Positions 1 through 8,396 of a stretch of DNA of 64,000 nucleotides are shown piece by piece. The translations under genes and the position numbers were made by a program. Where the stretch lies: assembly GCF_001189965.1 (NCBI RefSeq), contig NZ_LFLU01000005.1:62001-126000 (forward strand). Reading direction: 5' to 3'. Below the pieces are notes generated by a model. It worked only from the letters and a program-made list of their open reading frames with translations. It searched no databases and had not been told where the DNA came from. This stretch comes from Herbaspirillum rhizosphaerae. Its GTDB lineage: Bacteria; Pseudomonadota; Gammaproteobacteria; Burkholderiales; Burkholderiaceae_D. Positions within the stretch are counted from its first letter, which is position 1. Every line of letters starts with the position of its first letter.

Positions 1-792
1 CCGCAGGTGTATCGCGGCGCCGACCTGCGCTACAACCTGGAAATTACGCTGGAACAAGCGGCCCACGGTTTCGACACCACCATCCGCGTGCCGTCCTGGG
101 ACGAGTGCGACACCTGCCACGGTTCCGGCGCCAAGCCCGGCACCTCGCCGACCACGTGCGGCACCTGCGGCGGCCACGGTCAGGTACGCATGCAGCAAGG
201 TTTCTTCAGCATCCAGCAGACTTGCCCGAAGTGCCACGGCAGCGGCAAGGTCATCCCTGAGCCATGCCCGACCTGCGCCGGCGCCGGCCGCCTGAAACGC
301 AACAAGACGCTGGAAGTGAAGATCCCGGAAGGCATCGACGACGGCATGCGCATCCGTTCGTCCGGCAACGGCGAACCCGGCATGAACGGCGGTCCTCCAG
401 GCGACCTGTATGTGGAAATCCACATCAAGCAACACGAAGTATTCCAGCGCGACGGCGACGACCTGCATTGCGAAATGCCGATTTCCTTCGCCAAGGCCGC
501 ATTGGGCGGCGAGATCGAAGCGCCGACCCTGAGCGGCAAGGCATCCTTCACGATTCCCGAAGGCACGCAATCGGGCAAGACCTTCCGCTTGCGCGGCAAG
601 GGCATCAAGGGCGTGCGTTCCGGTTATGCCGGCGACCTGTTCTGCCACGTCGTGGTGGAAACGCCGGTGAAACTGACAGAGCGCCAGAAAGACCTGCTGC
701 GCGAATTTGAAAAACTGACCATCGAAGGCGGCGCCAAGCACAGCCCGCAGACCAAGACCTGGAAAGACAAGGTCAAGGAGTTCTTCGAGTAA
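1..792 (+). CDS. dnaJ: Chaperone protein DnaJ, C-terminal part (cut by window start)
   Basis: Co-chaperone of DnaK in the cytoplasm; it delivers unfolded clients and stimulates ATP hydrolysis by DnaK. The frame is open from base 1, so the J domain and Gly/Phe region lie upstream of the window. Visible are the four zinc-binding repeats ([32 protein letters not shown]) within the first 100 codons, followed by the two beta-sandwich client-binding domains and a C-terminal helix. All eight cysteines are present. A strong hairpin terminator follows. The family assignment is certain; only the extent is partial. Confidence 0.97.
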   Translation, partial: PQVYRGADLRYNLEITLEQAAHGFDTTIRVPSWDECDTCHGSGAKPGTSPTTCGTCGGHGQVRMQQGFFSIQQTCPKCHGSGKVIPEPCPTCAGAGRLKRNKTLEVKIPEGIDDGMRIRSSGNGEPGMNGGPPGDLYVEIHIKQHEVFQRDGDDLHCEMPISFAKAALGGEIEAPTLSGKASFTIPEGTQSGKTFRLRGKGIKGVRSGYAGDLFCHVVVETPVKLTERQKDLLREFEKLTIEGGAKHSPQTKTWKDKVKEFFE

Positions 793-804
793 GCCCCGAT
801 GAGA

Positions 805-846
805 CCTGCAGCTTGGCGGCACCAGTCGAAAAGCTGCAGGTTTTTT
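805..846 (+). terminator. Rho-independent terminator of dnaJ
   Basis: Ten-base perfect stem (CCTGCAGCTT at 805-814 with AAGCTGCAGG at 831-840), 16-base loop, then six T residues. It lies 12 bases after the dnaJ stop. The rest of 847-1104 shows no gene and presumably holds the promoter of the carbonic anhydrase gene. Confidence 0.85.
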
Positions 847-1104
847 CCATGTATTTTTCTATACAATGCAGTCGCAGCAGTCGGTGTTGTATCCTGATTG
901 CCGGGCATTTCCCGAAAGACATCTTTTGCACGCGCTGGGCTGATTCATTCTGATGGATTCAGCCGGTCCGGCTGGCTGAAGCAGCGTCCGCCGCGATCGC
1001 GCTTGCACCGTCTTTCGTTCATTCACCACCATGCATGCCGTCACATCGCGTCGCTTCATTCATGCGCCGTACGACGGAAAGCGTGACACTCGATCTTGCC
1101 GACT

Positions 1105-1785
1105 ATGACCAAACCAAGCCAACAAGACCAGGTTCAGGAACTCCTGCTTCAGGGCAACCGCCGCTGGGCGTCCGAAATCACGGCGCGCGATCCCGACTTC
1201 TTTCTGAAGCTCGGTTCGCAGCGCTCGCCGGAATATTTCTGGATCGGCTGCTCCGACAATCGCGTTCCCGCCAACGATCTGCTGGGTTTGTTGCCGGGCG
1301 AGTTGTTCGTCCATCGCAACATCGCCAACGTGGTCGTGCATACCGACCTCAACTGCCTGTCGGTGCTGCAATTCGCCGTCGACGTGCTGAAGGTCAAGCA
1401 CATCATCATCTGCGGCCACTACGGCTGCGCCGGTGTGCAGGCGGCATTGACCAAGCGTCGCGTGGGGCTGGCCGACAACTGGCTGCAACACGTGCAGGAT
1501 GTGCACGAAAAGCACGTTGACTGTTTCCATGACCACATGTCCGAAGGCGACCAGCATGACCGCCTGTGCGAACTGAACGTGCTGGAGCAAGTCGCCAACA
1601 TCTGCCGCACCACCATCGTCACCGACGCCTGGGAACGCGGCCAGGAACTGAGCATCCATGCGCTGGTGTACGGCGTGCACGACGGCCTGCTGGAAGCCTT
1701 GTCGCCGACGATCTCCAATGCCGACGAATGCAGCCGTCATCTGACGCAAAGCCTGGAGCGCTATCACGACATCAGCGGAAATTAA
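1105..1785 (+). CDS. can: Beta-class carbonic anhydrase
   Basis: Zinc enzyme interconverting CO2 and bicarbonate in the cytoplasm, supplying bicarbonate for carboxylations. From the ATG at 1105 the protein has 226 residues, the usual length. Zinc ligands Cys49, His105 and Cys108 and the Asp51-Arg53 dyad are visible (CSDNR motif; CGHYGC motif). An in-frame TTG three codons upstream is less likely than the ATG. The gene stands alone between the dnaJ terminator and a bidirectional terminator shared with panB. The extended acidic C-terminal half resembles Can of E. coli. The assignment is firm; the symbol could equally be written cynT in some genomes. Confidence 0.93.
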   Translation: MTKPSQQDQVQELLLQGNRRWASEITARDPDFFLKLGSQRSPEYFWIGCSDNRVPANDLLGLLPGELFVHRNIANVVVHTDLNCLSVLQFAVDVLKVKHIIICGHYGCAGVQAALTKRRVGLADNWLQHVQDVHEKHVDCFHDHMSEGDQHDRLCELNVLEQVANICRTTIVTDAWERGQELSIHALVYGVHDGLLEALSPTISNADECSRHLTQSLERYHDISGN

Positions 1786-1824
1786 TCGCCGGACTGATCG
1801 CAGGCAAGTAATTGCGCTGCAAAT

Positions 1825-1852
1825 GAAAAAAGCCTGCAATGCAGGCTTTTTT
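1825..1852. terminator. Bidirectional terminator between can and panB
   Basis: A-tract, GCCTGCA stem, short loop, TGCAGGC, T-tract. The symmetric A/T flanks allow it to end both the plus-strand can transcript and the minus-strand panB transcript. Confidence 0.85.
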
Positions 1853-1895
1853 CTTGTCCGCTTCCGGATCAAGCGGCAGGCATGGATGCGGCAAC

Positions 1896-2729
1896 TCAGA
1901 AGCAATGCTCCGCTGCCGGAAAGCTGCGATCGCGCACCGCCGCCACATACGCACGCACGGCGTCTTCCACGCTGGTTGCGCCTTCCATGAAGTTTTTCAC
2001 GAACTTCGCCTTGTGTCCCGGGAATACGCCCAGCATGTCGTGCATCACCAGCACCTGGCCGGAGCAATCGACGCCGGCGCCGATGCCGATGGTGGGGATA
2101 TGCAATTGCGCCGTGACCTCCGCGCCCAGCGTGGCGGGAATCGCCTCCAGCACCAGCAGCGAGGCGCCTGCCGCTTCCACGGCTTTGGCGTCGGCGTGCA
2201 AGAGTTCTGCGCCGGCCAGCGTCTTGCCTTGCACCTTGTAGCCGCCCATCTGATGCACCGATTGCGGCGTCAGGCCGAGATGCGCGCATACCGGGATGCC
2301 GCGTTCGGTCAGCAAGCGTATCGTATCGGCAAGCCAGGCGCCGCCCTCCAGCTTGACCATGTGCGCACCGGCCTGCATCAGTTTGACCGCATTGTCGAAC
2401 GCCGCTACCGGCGTGGCGTATGTGCCGAACGGCATGTCCGCCACAATCAGCATGGTCTGGTTGCCGCGCGCCACGCTGGCGGTATGGTAAGCGATGTCGG
2501 CGACGGTCACCGGCAGCGTCGACTGATGGCCCTGGCACACCATGCCCAGCGAGTCGCCGATGAGGACGGTGTCGACGCCGCTGCGATCCATCAATGCTGC
2601 AAAGCTGGCGTCGTAGCAGGTCAGCATGCTGATCTTCTCGTCCTTGTCGCGCATCGCCTGCAGCGTGTGGACGGTAACGGCTTTTTTGCGCGCAGCAGGT
2701 GCCGGCGTGTCTTGCAGATAGGCTGCCAA
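1896..2729 (-). CDS. panB: 3-methyl-2-oxobutanoate hydroxymethyltransferase
   Basis: Transfers a hydroxymethyl group from methylene-tetrahydrofolate to alpha-ketoisovalerate to give ketopantoate, the first committed step of pantothenate and CoA synthesis. The 277-residue protein has the PanB signatures: LTCYDASFA near residue 36, GDSLGM, the VKLEGG segment and GIGAG near the C-terminus. The apparent start is TTG at 2729. It is preceded six bases earlier by AGGAG, which overlaps the stop of the upstream kinase gene, so the two genes are translationally linked. The ATG inside that overlap is out of frame. Identity is firm; the start is moderately sure. Confidence 0.95.
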   Translation of the reverse strand: MAAYLQDTPAPAARKKAVTVHTLQAMRDKDEKISMLTCYDASFAALMDRSGVDTVLIGDSLGMVCQGHQSTLPVTVADIAYHTASVARGNQTMLIVADMPFGTYATPVAAFDNAVKLMQAGAHMVKLEGGAWLADTIRLLTERGIPVCAHLGLTPQSVHQMGGYKVQGKTLAGAELLHADAKAVEAAGASLLVLEAIPATLGAEVTAQLHIPTIGIGAGVDCSGQVLVMHDMLGVFPGHKAKFVKNFMEGATSVEDAVRAYVAAVRDRSFPAAEHCF

Positions 2730-2730
2730 A

Positions 2731-3372
2731 TCATTCTCCTCGGTTCAGAAACGCGCGCTTGCCGCGCATTTCAACGATGTGCGACAACAGCTGCTGGAAA
2801 TCGTCTTCCCGTTCGGCCATGTTCATGTGCTCGTTGTTGACGATCAGCAGCGGGGCAGCATCGTAGTTGTAAAAAAAGCGGCTGTAGCTGTCGCACAGGC
2901 GCTGCAGGTAGTCGGGCGAGATCGATGCTTCCATCGGAATGCCGCGCTTCCTGATGCGTTCGACCAGCGTTTCCACCGGCGCCTGCAGATAGATCACCAG
3001 ATCCGGCTGCACGGCGTGCGGGCGCATGTGTTGATAGAGTTGTTCGTAGAGTTTCAGTTCTTCGTCGGCCAGCGTCAGGCGCGCAAACAGCGGATCTTTT
3101 TCCAGCAGGAAGTCGCCGACGAAACGCGTCTGGAACAGATCGGATTGCGCCAGCTCCTGCAATTGCTGGATGCGCTGGAACAGGAAGAACATCTGCGTCT
3201 GCAACGCATAGCGCGCGGCGTCGCGATAGAACTTCTCGAGGAAAGGATTTTCCTGCGGCTGCTCCAGCACGGCTTGTGCGCCGAGATGCTCGGCCAGCTT
3301 GCGGGTCAGCGTCGTCTTGCCGACGCCGATCGGGCCTTCGACGACGATATATTTATAGGTGTCTAAATCCAT
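2731..3372 (-). CDS. Deoxynucleoside kinase family protein
   Basis: Predicted to phosphorylate a deoxynucleoside (deoxyadenosine or deoxyguanosine type) for nucleotide salvage. The 213-residue protein begins with a P-loop (GPIGVGKTT at about residues 14-22), has an ERIRKRG-like LID region near residue 140, and an acidic substrate-binding segment ([10 protein letters not shown]) typical of the dNK/thymidine kinase-2 family. It ends one base before the panB start. In many Betaproteobacteria this gene sits between folK and panB; here folK is 13 kb away beyond the chemotaxis cluster. Substrate specificity cannot be read from sequence. Confidence 0.88.
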   Translation of the reverse strand: MDLDTYKYIVVEGPIGVGKTTLTRKLAEHLGAQAVLEQPQENPFLEKFYRDAARYALQTQMFFLFQRIQQLQELAQSDLFQTRFVGDFLLEKDPLFARLTLADEELKLYEQLYQHMRPHAVQPDLVIYLQAPVETLVERIRKRGIPMEASISPDYLQRLCDSYSRFFYNYDAAPLLIVNNEHMNMAEREDDFQQLLSHIVEMRGKRAFLNRGE

Positions 3373-3482
3373 GCGTGGTCTTCACGGTTTGGCATTGCTG
3401 CTGCAAAGAAAGACAGCGAGTCCGCATTGTAGGAGATTGGCGCGGCTGTGTCAGTGCACTGCATCAATCCGTCGCGCCACGC

Positions 3483-3830
3483 TCAACTGCGGAAGATGAA
3501 ATACACCGCGCCCACCAGGCACAACGCTGCCCACACATAGTCCAGTTTGAACGGTTGGTTCATGTAAATCATCGCAAAGGGAACGAACACCGTCAGGGTG
3601 ATGGCTTCCTGCATGATCTTCAGTTGCGCCAGGCTGAACTGGGTGTAGCCGATACGGTTGGCCGGCACCTGCAGCAGATATTCGAACAGGGCGATCGACC
3701 AGCTGATCAGCGCAGCGATCCACCAGGGCTTGGAGGCCAGGCTCTTGAGATGGCCGTACCAGGCGATGGTCATGAAAATATTGGACAGCGCCAGCAAGCC
3801 GACGGTCTGAAAGGCGACAGGGATGGGCAT
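3483..3830 (-). CDS. DUF486 (DMT-like) small membrane protein
   Basis: 115 residues, almost entirely four hydrophobic helices (about 8-24, 38-56, 66-88, 93-113), as in the DUF486 family, which is related to small drug/metabolite transporters. The GYTQFSLAQLKIMQE segment is typical of that family. Function is unknown; export of a small molecule or dimeric half-transporter behaviour is only a guess from fold. It stands alone between the kinase gene and the chemotaxis cluster. Confidence 0.85.
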   Translation of the reverse strand: MPIPVAFQTVGLLALSNIFMTIAWYGHLKSLASKPWWIAALISWSIALFEYLLQVPANRIGYTQFSLAQLKIMQEAITLTVFVPFAMIYMNQPFKLDYVWAALCLVGAVYFIFRS

Positions 3831-4050
3831 GGGTAATCGTAAAGAAAGGTGAATATTTCCTAGGGGAAAATTTACTTTGATAAATCAAGCTGAATTCTGC
3901 CTCTATTCCCCCGACAGACCAAGAGATCTTCGCCCCAGAATAAAGGGAACAGTGAAAATGGCTGAAGTATGGGCGCAAGAGCGGCGTCGACGCCGGACAG
4001 CCTGTTGCCGTGATGCAAGCCATGGTAAAGAATAAATCGTGACGAATGTA

Positions 4051-4078
4051 TAAAAAAGCGGCGATTTGTTGCCGTTAA
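4051..4078 (+). promoter_or_regulatory. Candidate sigma-28 (FliA) promoter of the chemotaxis cluster
   Basis: TAAA at 4051-4054, 16 bases, then GCCGTTAA at 4071-4078. The FliA consensus is TAAA-N15-GCCGATAA, so this has seven of eight -10 bases and a spacer one base long. It directly precedes the first gene of a motility-class operon. It implies transcription starting near 4085, which would favour the GTG start at 4149 over a TTG at 4092. The remainder of 3831-4148 shows no gene. Confidence 0.55.
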
Positions 4079-4148
4079 TGCATGTGGGCCCTTGCTGGGA
4101 GGCGGGTCTGTATCACCTGTGAAAATCCAACATTCTGATTGGGGTATC

Positions 4149-5213
4149 GTGAAGTCGAAACACCACGCCGTGCTGTTGATCTGGGGGATCAATACACTTT
4201 TGCTGGCGCTGCTGGCGCCGAGATGGTGGCAAGGATTGATCGCGGGCGCGCTGATCGCTGCTGCGGCCTGGACGCTGAGTACGAAGGATGCGTCCGCCGC
4301 ATCTGTTTCATCTATTGCACCCACCTCCACAGCACCGAAGTCCGATGCAGCCGTGCGTGCCGTGCCGTCGGAGCTGGTGCAGGGCGTCGTGCCGGCCTGG
4401 CGCAACAATGTGCAGCTGGCGCGTTCGCAAACACAGGAAGCCATCGACCGGCTGACCCAGCGTTTCGTCGGCATCCATCGCCGCCTCGGCGGGGCAGTCA
4501 GCCTCGCGGAAGGCGGCAAGAACGGCGACGTGCTGCAAGTCATCCAAAACGCGGCGACGCAACTGGGCGGCATTGCCGAAGCGCTGGAACAGGTCCTGTC
4601 CACGCGCGATGCTTTGCTGCGCAAGCTGGAAACCCTCGGCCAGCACAATGAAGACATCCGCCAGCTGGCGCAGGAGGTCGAGCAGATCGCCGGCCGCACC
4701 GGCGTCACCGACCTGTTCTCGGACGAACAAAGCTGGACCGAGCTGGCTGCGCGTTCCGCCGACACGGGGCGGCAAATCATCGGCAAGACCAAAAGCGTGC
4801 AGCAGCAGATACAGACTGCCCTGGCCTCGGCCAATCAGCTCGACAGCGACGCCAGCCGCATGATGGATGATTCACGCATTGTCATCGATAGCGTCATCGC
4901 CGATTTCCGCCAGTCCGCACTCAAGCTGAGCGGCACCGTCGGCCAACTGGAAGAAGAAAACCGCGAAGTCGACCAGGAAGTCTGCGACATCCTCGTCAAT
5001 TTGCAATTCCAGGACCGCATCAGCCAGATCCTCGATCACGTGCAGCTCGACATGAGCAAGCTGGTGGGCCTGGTGGAACAGGCGCAGCCTCTGCCCGATC
5101 GCGCCGCCTGGCTGGCCGATCTGGAAAAAACCTATACCACGCAAGAGCAGCGCCAGATACACGCGGGCCAACAGGCCGACAAGTCGATGCAATCGCAAGT
5201 TGATTTCTTCTGA
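4149..5213 (+). CDS. Membrane-anchored MCP-like coiled-coil protein with CheZ-like motif
   Basis: About 354 residues from a GTG at 4149. An in-frame TTG at 4092 would add 19 residues but would lie within a few bases of the predicted transcript start. Two short hydrophobic segments form an N-terminal membrane hairpin (roughly residues 8-23 and 25-43), followed by a long helical, coiled-coil cytoplasmic part without HAMP or the canonical MCP tip. Near the C-terminus the segment LQFQDRISQIL matches the phosphatase helix of CheZ, in which FQDxxxQ supplies the Asp and Gln acting on CheY-P. The extreme C-terminus (SQVDFF) vaguely recalls CheZ's CheY-binding tail. The gene is first in the che operon, immediately before cheY. 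It may be a CheY-P phosphatase or a scaffold; annotation pipelines may call it a methyl-accepting protein. Confidence 0.7.
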   Translation: MKSKHHAVLLIWGINTLLLALLAPRWWQGLIAGALIAAAAWTLSTKDASAASVSSIAPTSTAPKSDAAVRAVPSELVQGVVPAWRNNVQLARSQTQEAIDRLTQRFVGIHRRLGGAVSLAEGGKNGDVLQVIQNAATQLGGIAEALEQVLSTRDALLRKLETLGQHNEDIRQLAQEVEQIAGRTGVTDLFSDEQSWTELAARSADTGRQIIGKTKSVQQQIQTALASANQLDSDASRMMDDSRIVIDSVIADFRQSALKLSGTVGQLEEENREVDQEVCDILVNLQFQDRISQILDHVQLDMSKLVGLVEQAQPLPDRAAWLADLEKTYTTQEQRQIHAGQQADKSMQSQVDFF

Positions 5214-5320
5214 AGAGGGGACGTGCATGCAAGAACGGATGTTAACGATCGCAATCCGCAGCACCGGCGACAGCAATCGCAGCTGTACGCCAGTCTTGTC
5301 TTTCTGTGGAGAACGCTGAA

Positions 5321-5692
5321 ATGAGCCCGAAGACTATCCTGATCGTCGACGATTCGTTCAGCCTGCGCCAGACCATCAGCATGGCGCTCCAGGCCGCCGG
5401 GTATGACGTGGTCGAAGCCATCGACGGGCGCGACGCGCTCAACAAGCTCGACGGCCGCAAATACAACCTCGTCATCTCCGACGTGAACATGCCCAATCTC
5501 GACGGTCTGAGCTTCGTGCGCGAGCTCAAGCAGAATCCGAATTACAAATTCACGCCGGTGTTGATGCTGACCACCGAGAGCGCCGACTCGCGCAAGCAGG
5601 AAGGCAAGACCATCGGCGTGCGCGCGTGGGTGCACAAACCTTTCCTGCCGCCGGTGCTGCTCGAAGCAGTCGCCAAGCTGGTTTCGCCCTGA
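5321..5692 (+). CDS. cheY: Chemotaxis response regulator CheY
   Basis: Stand-alone receiver that carries the signal from CheA to the flagellar switch. 123 residues from ATG 5321, with GGAG upstream; an in-frame GTG five codons earlier is unlikely. Key residues are present: acidic pair Asp10/Asp11, phospho-acceptor Asp54 (VISDVNMP), Thr84/Thr85 and Lys106 (HKP). It lies 107 bases after the CheZ-like gene and 11 bases before the STAS gene. No output domain is fused. The PilG/CheY distinction is made from the che neighbours. Confidence 0.92.
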   Translation: MSPKTILIVDDSFSLRQTISMALQAAGYDVVEAIDGRDALNKLDGRKYNLVISDVNMPNLDGLSFVRELKQNPNYKFTPVLMLTTESADSRKQEGKTIGVRAWVHKPFLPPVLLEAVAKLVSP

Positions 5693-5703
5693 GGATCACG
5701 ATC

Positions 5704-6027
5704 ATGGCCCTGACGCAAAGCACACGCGACGGACACTTGCGACTCCTGGTGAATGGCGGCTTTACCATTTTCCAGGCGGCCGAGTACAAGCCGCAACTGC
5801 TCGGCGTGATCGATGCCGCCGACGACGTGCTGGAAATCGATCTGAGCGGCGTCGATGAAATCGACACCACCGGATTGCAATTGCTGTTGCTGATGAAACG
5901 CGAGACGGCGCTGCAGTACAAACAGCTGTTTTTCAACGGTATCAGTCCCGCCGTACAAAACGTGATCGACATGCTGCACCTGCAGGACGCCTTCGACATT
6001 CAACCGTCCATACAGGGGCTGGCATGA
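5704..6027 (+). CDS. STAS-domain protein (anti-sigma factor antagonist type)
   Basis: 107 residues, a single STAS domain. The phospho-acceptor-like region is DEIDTTGLQLLL near residues 57-68, where a Thr replaces or accompanies the Ser usually phosphorylated in SpoIIAA-like proteins. Small STAS proteins occur next to cheA in several betaproteobacterial and Shewanella-type chemotaxis operons, probably as a scaffolding or regulatory partner, but the exact job is not established. Its stop overlaps the cheA start (ATGA), indicating coupled translation. Confidence 0.85.
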   Translation: MALTQSTRDGHLRLLVNGGFTIFQAAEYKPQLLGVIDAADDVLEIDLSGVDEIDTTGLQLLLLMKRETALQYKQLFFNGISPAVQNVIDMLHLQDAFDIQPSIQGLA

Positions 6028-8315
6028 AAAAAGACGCCGCCCGTGACGCACTGGTGCAGGAGGCGCGGGAACTGCTCGTCGCCATGGAGGCTGCACTGCT
6101 CCAGATCGAGAGCGAAGGGCCCAGCAAGGACGCCATCAACGCCATCTTCCGCGCTGCCCATACGATCAAGGGATCGGCCGGCCTGTTTGCCTTCGACAGT
6201 ATCGTCAGCTTTACCCACGTGCTGGAAAGCGTGCTCGACAAGGTGCGCAACGGCATCCTGAAACTCGACGACGCGATGATGTCGCTGTTGCTCAATTGCG
6301 GCGACTATATGGGCGACCTGGTCGATGCCATCGAACAATCGAAAGAGGCGGAAGAACCGGATCTGGCGCGCCGCTCCGAGCTCGAAGCCGCACTCAATAA
6401 ACACCTGGAAGAAGTGGCTGCGGTCGAAGCCGCCAACGCTGCCAATGCAATCAATGCGCCCGTGATCGACGCCACCGGCCTGACCGAGACCGTGGCCGCC
6501 GTGACGGCCGCGGCGACTGCGCTGGCCGGGAGCGCGCAGCATGCCGGCGGAGATCCGAGCGACAGTGAGCCTGCCGTTGCCAATCCGCATTGGCATCTGT
6601 CATTGCGCTTCAGCCCGGACGTGCTGCGCGACGGCCTGGATCCGCTGTCTTTCCTGCGTTACCTGCTGACCCTGGGACGCAGCGTCTACGCCCATACCAT
6701 CGAATACAACATACCGACGGCCGACGAAATGAATCCGGAGGTCTGCTATATCGGATTTGAAATCGGCTTCGACAGCAACGCCGATCGCCATGCGATTGAA
6801 AGCGTGTTCGAGTTCGTGCGCGAAGACAGCGACATCAACATTTTTGCTCCGCACTGCTCGCTGACGCACTACCGGCACTGGCTGGCGCGCACCGCCGACC
6901 GCGATCACCTGATGCGGCTGTTGTTGCAGTCGGGGGCGCTGACCGATGCCGAGTGCGAGTCGCTGAACAGCGAACCCGTCGCGGGGGCGCACGCCGTCCG
7001 AGGCGAGGTGCTTGTTTCGGCTGCGAAGACCGGCGCATTCGAGCTGGCGCCGCACGCGGTTGCGGGCGGCGCTGCGCGCCAGAGATCGGGTGACGACAAA
7101 AAAGGCCAGGAACAGAAATTCATCAAGATCGAAGTCTCCAAGCTGGATCAACTGATCGATCTGGTCGGCGAGCTGGTGATCGCCGGCGCCGGCGCCAGCC
7201 TGGTTGCCAAGCGTAAGAAGGATCAGCGCTTCGAAGAAGCGACCCAGCTCATCTCCGGTCTGGTGGAACAGATCCGCGATGCGGCGCTGACCTTGCGCAT
7301 GGTGCAGATCAACGAAGTGTTCCAGCGCTTTCCGCGTGTGGTGCGCGACATCTCGCGCGAGATGGGCAAGGAAATCGAACTGATCGTCACCGGCGCCGAC
7401 ACCGAGCTCGACAAATCGATGGTCGAGAAGATCTCGGATCCCTTGATGCACATCGTGCGCAACGCCATGGACCACGGCATCGAAGCCGCCGATATCCGCC
7501 GCGCCATGGGCAAGCCTGAGGCAGGCGTGCTGCGCCTGAATGCGACGCACGAATCGGGCAGCGTCGTGATCGAAGTGTTCGACGACGGCCGCGGCCTCGA
7601 CAAGGACCGGATTTTGCGCAAGGCGATGCAGCAGGGTTTGATTGCCGCCGACGCGAACCTGTCGGAGAAGGATATCTTCCGGCTGATTTTTGAACCGGGA
7701 TTTTCCACGGCCGAGCAGGTGACGGCGTTGTCCGGACGCGGCGTCGGCATGGACGTGGTCAAGCGCAATATCGATTCCTTGCACGGCGAGGTCGATATCT
7801 TCAGCAACCCTGGCCAGGGCACCATGGTGCGTATCCGCTTGCCGCTGACCTTGGCCATCATTGCCGGTTTCCAGGTCGTGGTGGGCGGCGCGGTGTTCGT
7901 CATTCCACTCGATCTGGTGGTGGAATGCATCAATTTGTCGGCGCACCAGGTGCACGAAAACGTCGTGACCTTGCGTGGCGAGCCGCTGCCGTTCATTCCC
8001 CTGCGCGAATTGTTCGATCTTCCCTATCAGGAGTCGCCGCGCAAGAGTCTGGTGATCGTCCAGTACGGGCAGATGCGCGCGGGCTTGCTGGTCGATAACC
8101 TGCTGGGCGAATGCCAGGCAGTGATCAAGCCGCTGGGAAAACTGTTCAGCAAGGTGAAGGGCTTGAGCGGATCGACGATTCTGGGCGATGGACGCGTGGC
8201 GTTGATTCTGGACGTGCCGCATCTGATCGCGCATACGGGGCAGATGGAGCAGGCGAATATCCGGCGCTCGGAGAGCAATGCCGAATATGGTGAATATGGC
8301 GAACGAATGTCGTGA
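6024..8315 (+). CDS. cheA: Chemotaxis histidine kinase CheA
   Basis: Kinase coupled to MCPs through CheW; it autophosphorylates on an HPt histidine and passes phosphate to CheY and CheB. The 763 residues contain, in order: HPt domain with His46 in AAHTIKGSAG; an Ala-rich linker; a P2-like response-regulator-binding domain (about 198-290); dimerisation helices (about 365-430); ATPase domain with N box (HIVRNAMDHG, near 476), G1 (DDGRGLD, near 520) and G2 (GRGVGMD, near 571); and a C-terminal CheW-like domain. No receiver is attached, so this is a flagellar-type CheA and not a ChpA/PilL hybrid. It overlaps the STAS gene by four bases and lies 81 bases before the first MCP gene. Confidence 0.96.
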   Translation: MKKDAARDALVQEARELLVAMEAALLQIESEGPSKDAINAIFRAAHTIKGSAGLFAFDSIVSFTHVLESVLDKVRNGILKLDDAMMSLLLNCGDYMGDLVDAIEQSKEAEEPDLARRSELEAALNKHLEEVAAVEAANAANAINAPVIDATGLTETVAAVTAAATALAGSAQHAGGDPSDSEPAVANPHWHLSLRFSPDVLRDGLDPLSFLRYLLTLGRSVYAHTIEYNIPTADEMNPEVCYIGFEIGFDSNADRHAIESVFEFVREDSDINIFAPHCSLTHYRHWLARTADRDHLMRLLLQSGALTDAECESLNSEPVAGAHAVRGEVLVSAAKTGAFELAPHAVAGGAARQRSGDDKKGQEQKFIKIEVSKLDQLIDLVGELVIAGAGASLVAKRKKDQRFEEATQLISGLVEQIRDAALTLRMVQINEVFQRFPRVVRDISREMGKEIELIVTGADTELDKSMVEKISDPLMHIVRNAMDHGIEAADIRRAMGKPEAGVLRLNATHESGSVVIEVFDDGRGLDKDRILRKAMQQGLIAADANLSEKDIFRLIFEPGFSTAEQVTALSGRGVGMDVVKRNIDSLHGEVDIFSNPGQGTMVRIRLPLTLAIIAGFQVVVGGAVFVIPLDLVVECINLSAHQVHENVVTLRGEPLPFIPLRELFDLPYQESPRKSLVIVQYGQMRAGLLVDNLLGECQAVIKPLGKLFSKVKGLSGSTILGDGRVALILDVPHLIAHTGQMEQANIRRSESNAEYGEYGERMS

Positions 8316-8357
8316 ACGAAACAACAGGCATGACGGCAGGGAAATTCTCCCGGTCGG

Positions 8358-8365
8358 GCCGATAA
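8358..8365 (+). promoter_or_regulatory. Perfect FliA -10 octamer upstream of MCP gene
   Basis: GCCGATAA, identical to the sigma-28 -10 consensus, lies in the 81-base gap between cheA and the first MCP gene. I do not find a matching TAAA 15 bases upstream, so promoter activity is uncertain. If it is used, transcription would begin near 8372 and translation at the ATG 8397. Confidence 0.4.
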
Positions 8366-8396
8366 GAAAGACAGTATGGGAAACAAGGGAGTTGTC

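Noticed and set aside
1060-2538. Minus-strand frame running from can into panB
   Set aside because: Frame does not match the true panB reading frame and is antisense to can; it has no own motifs.
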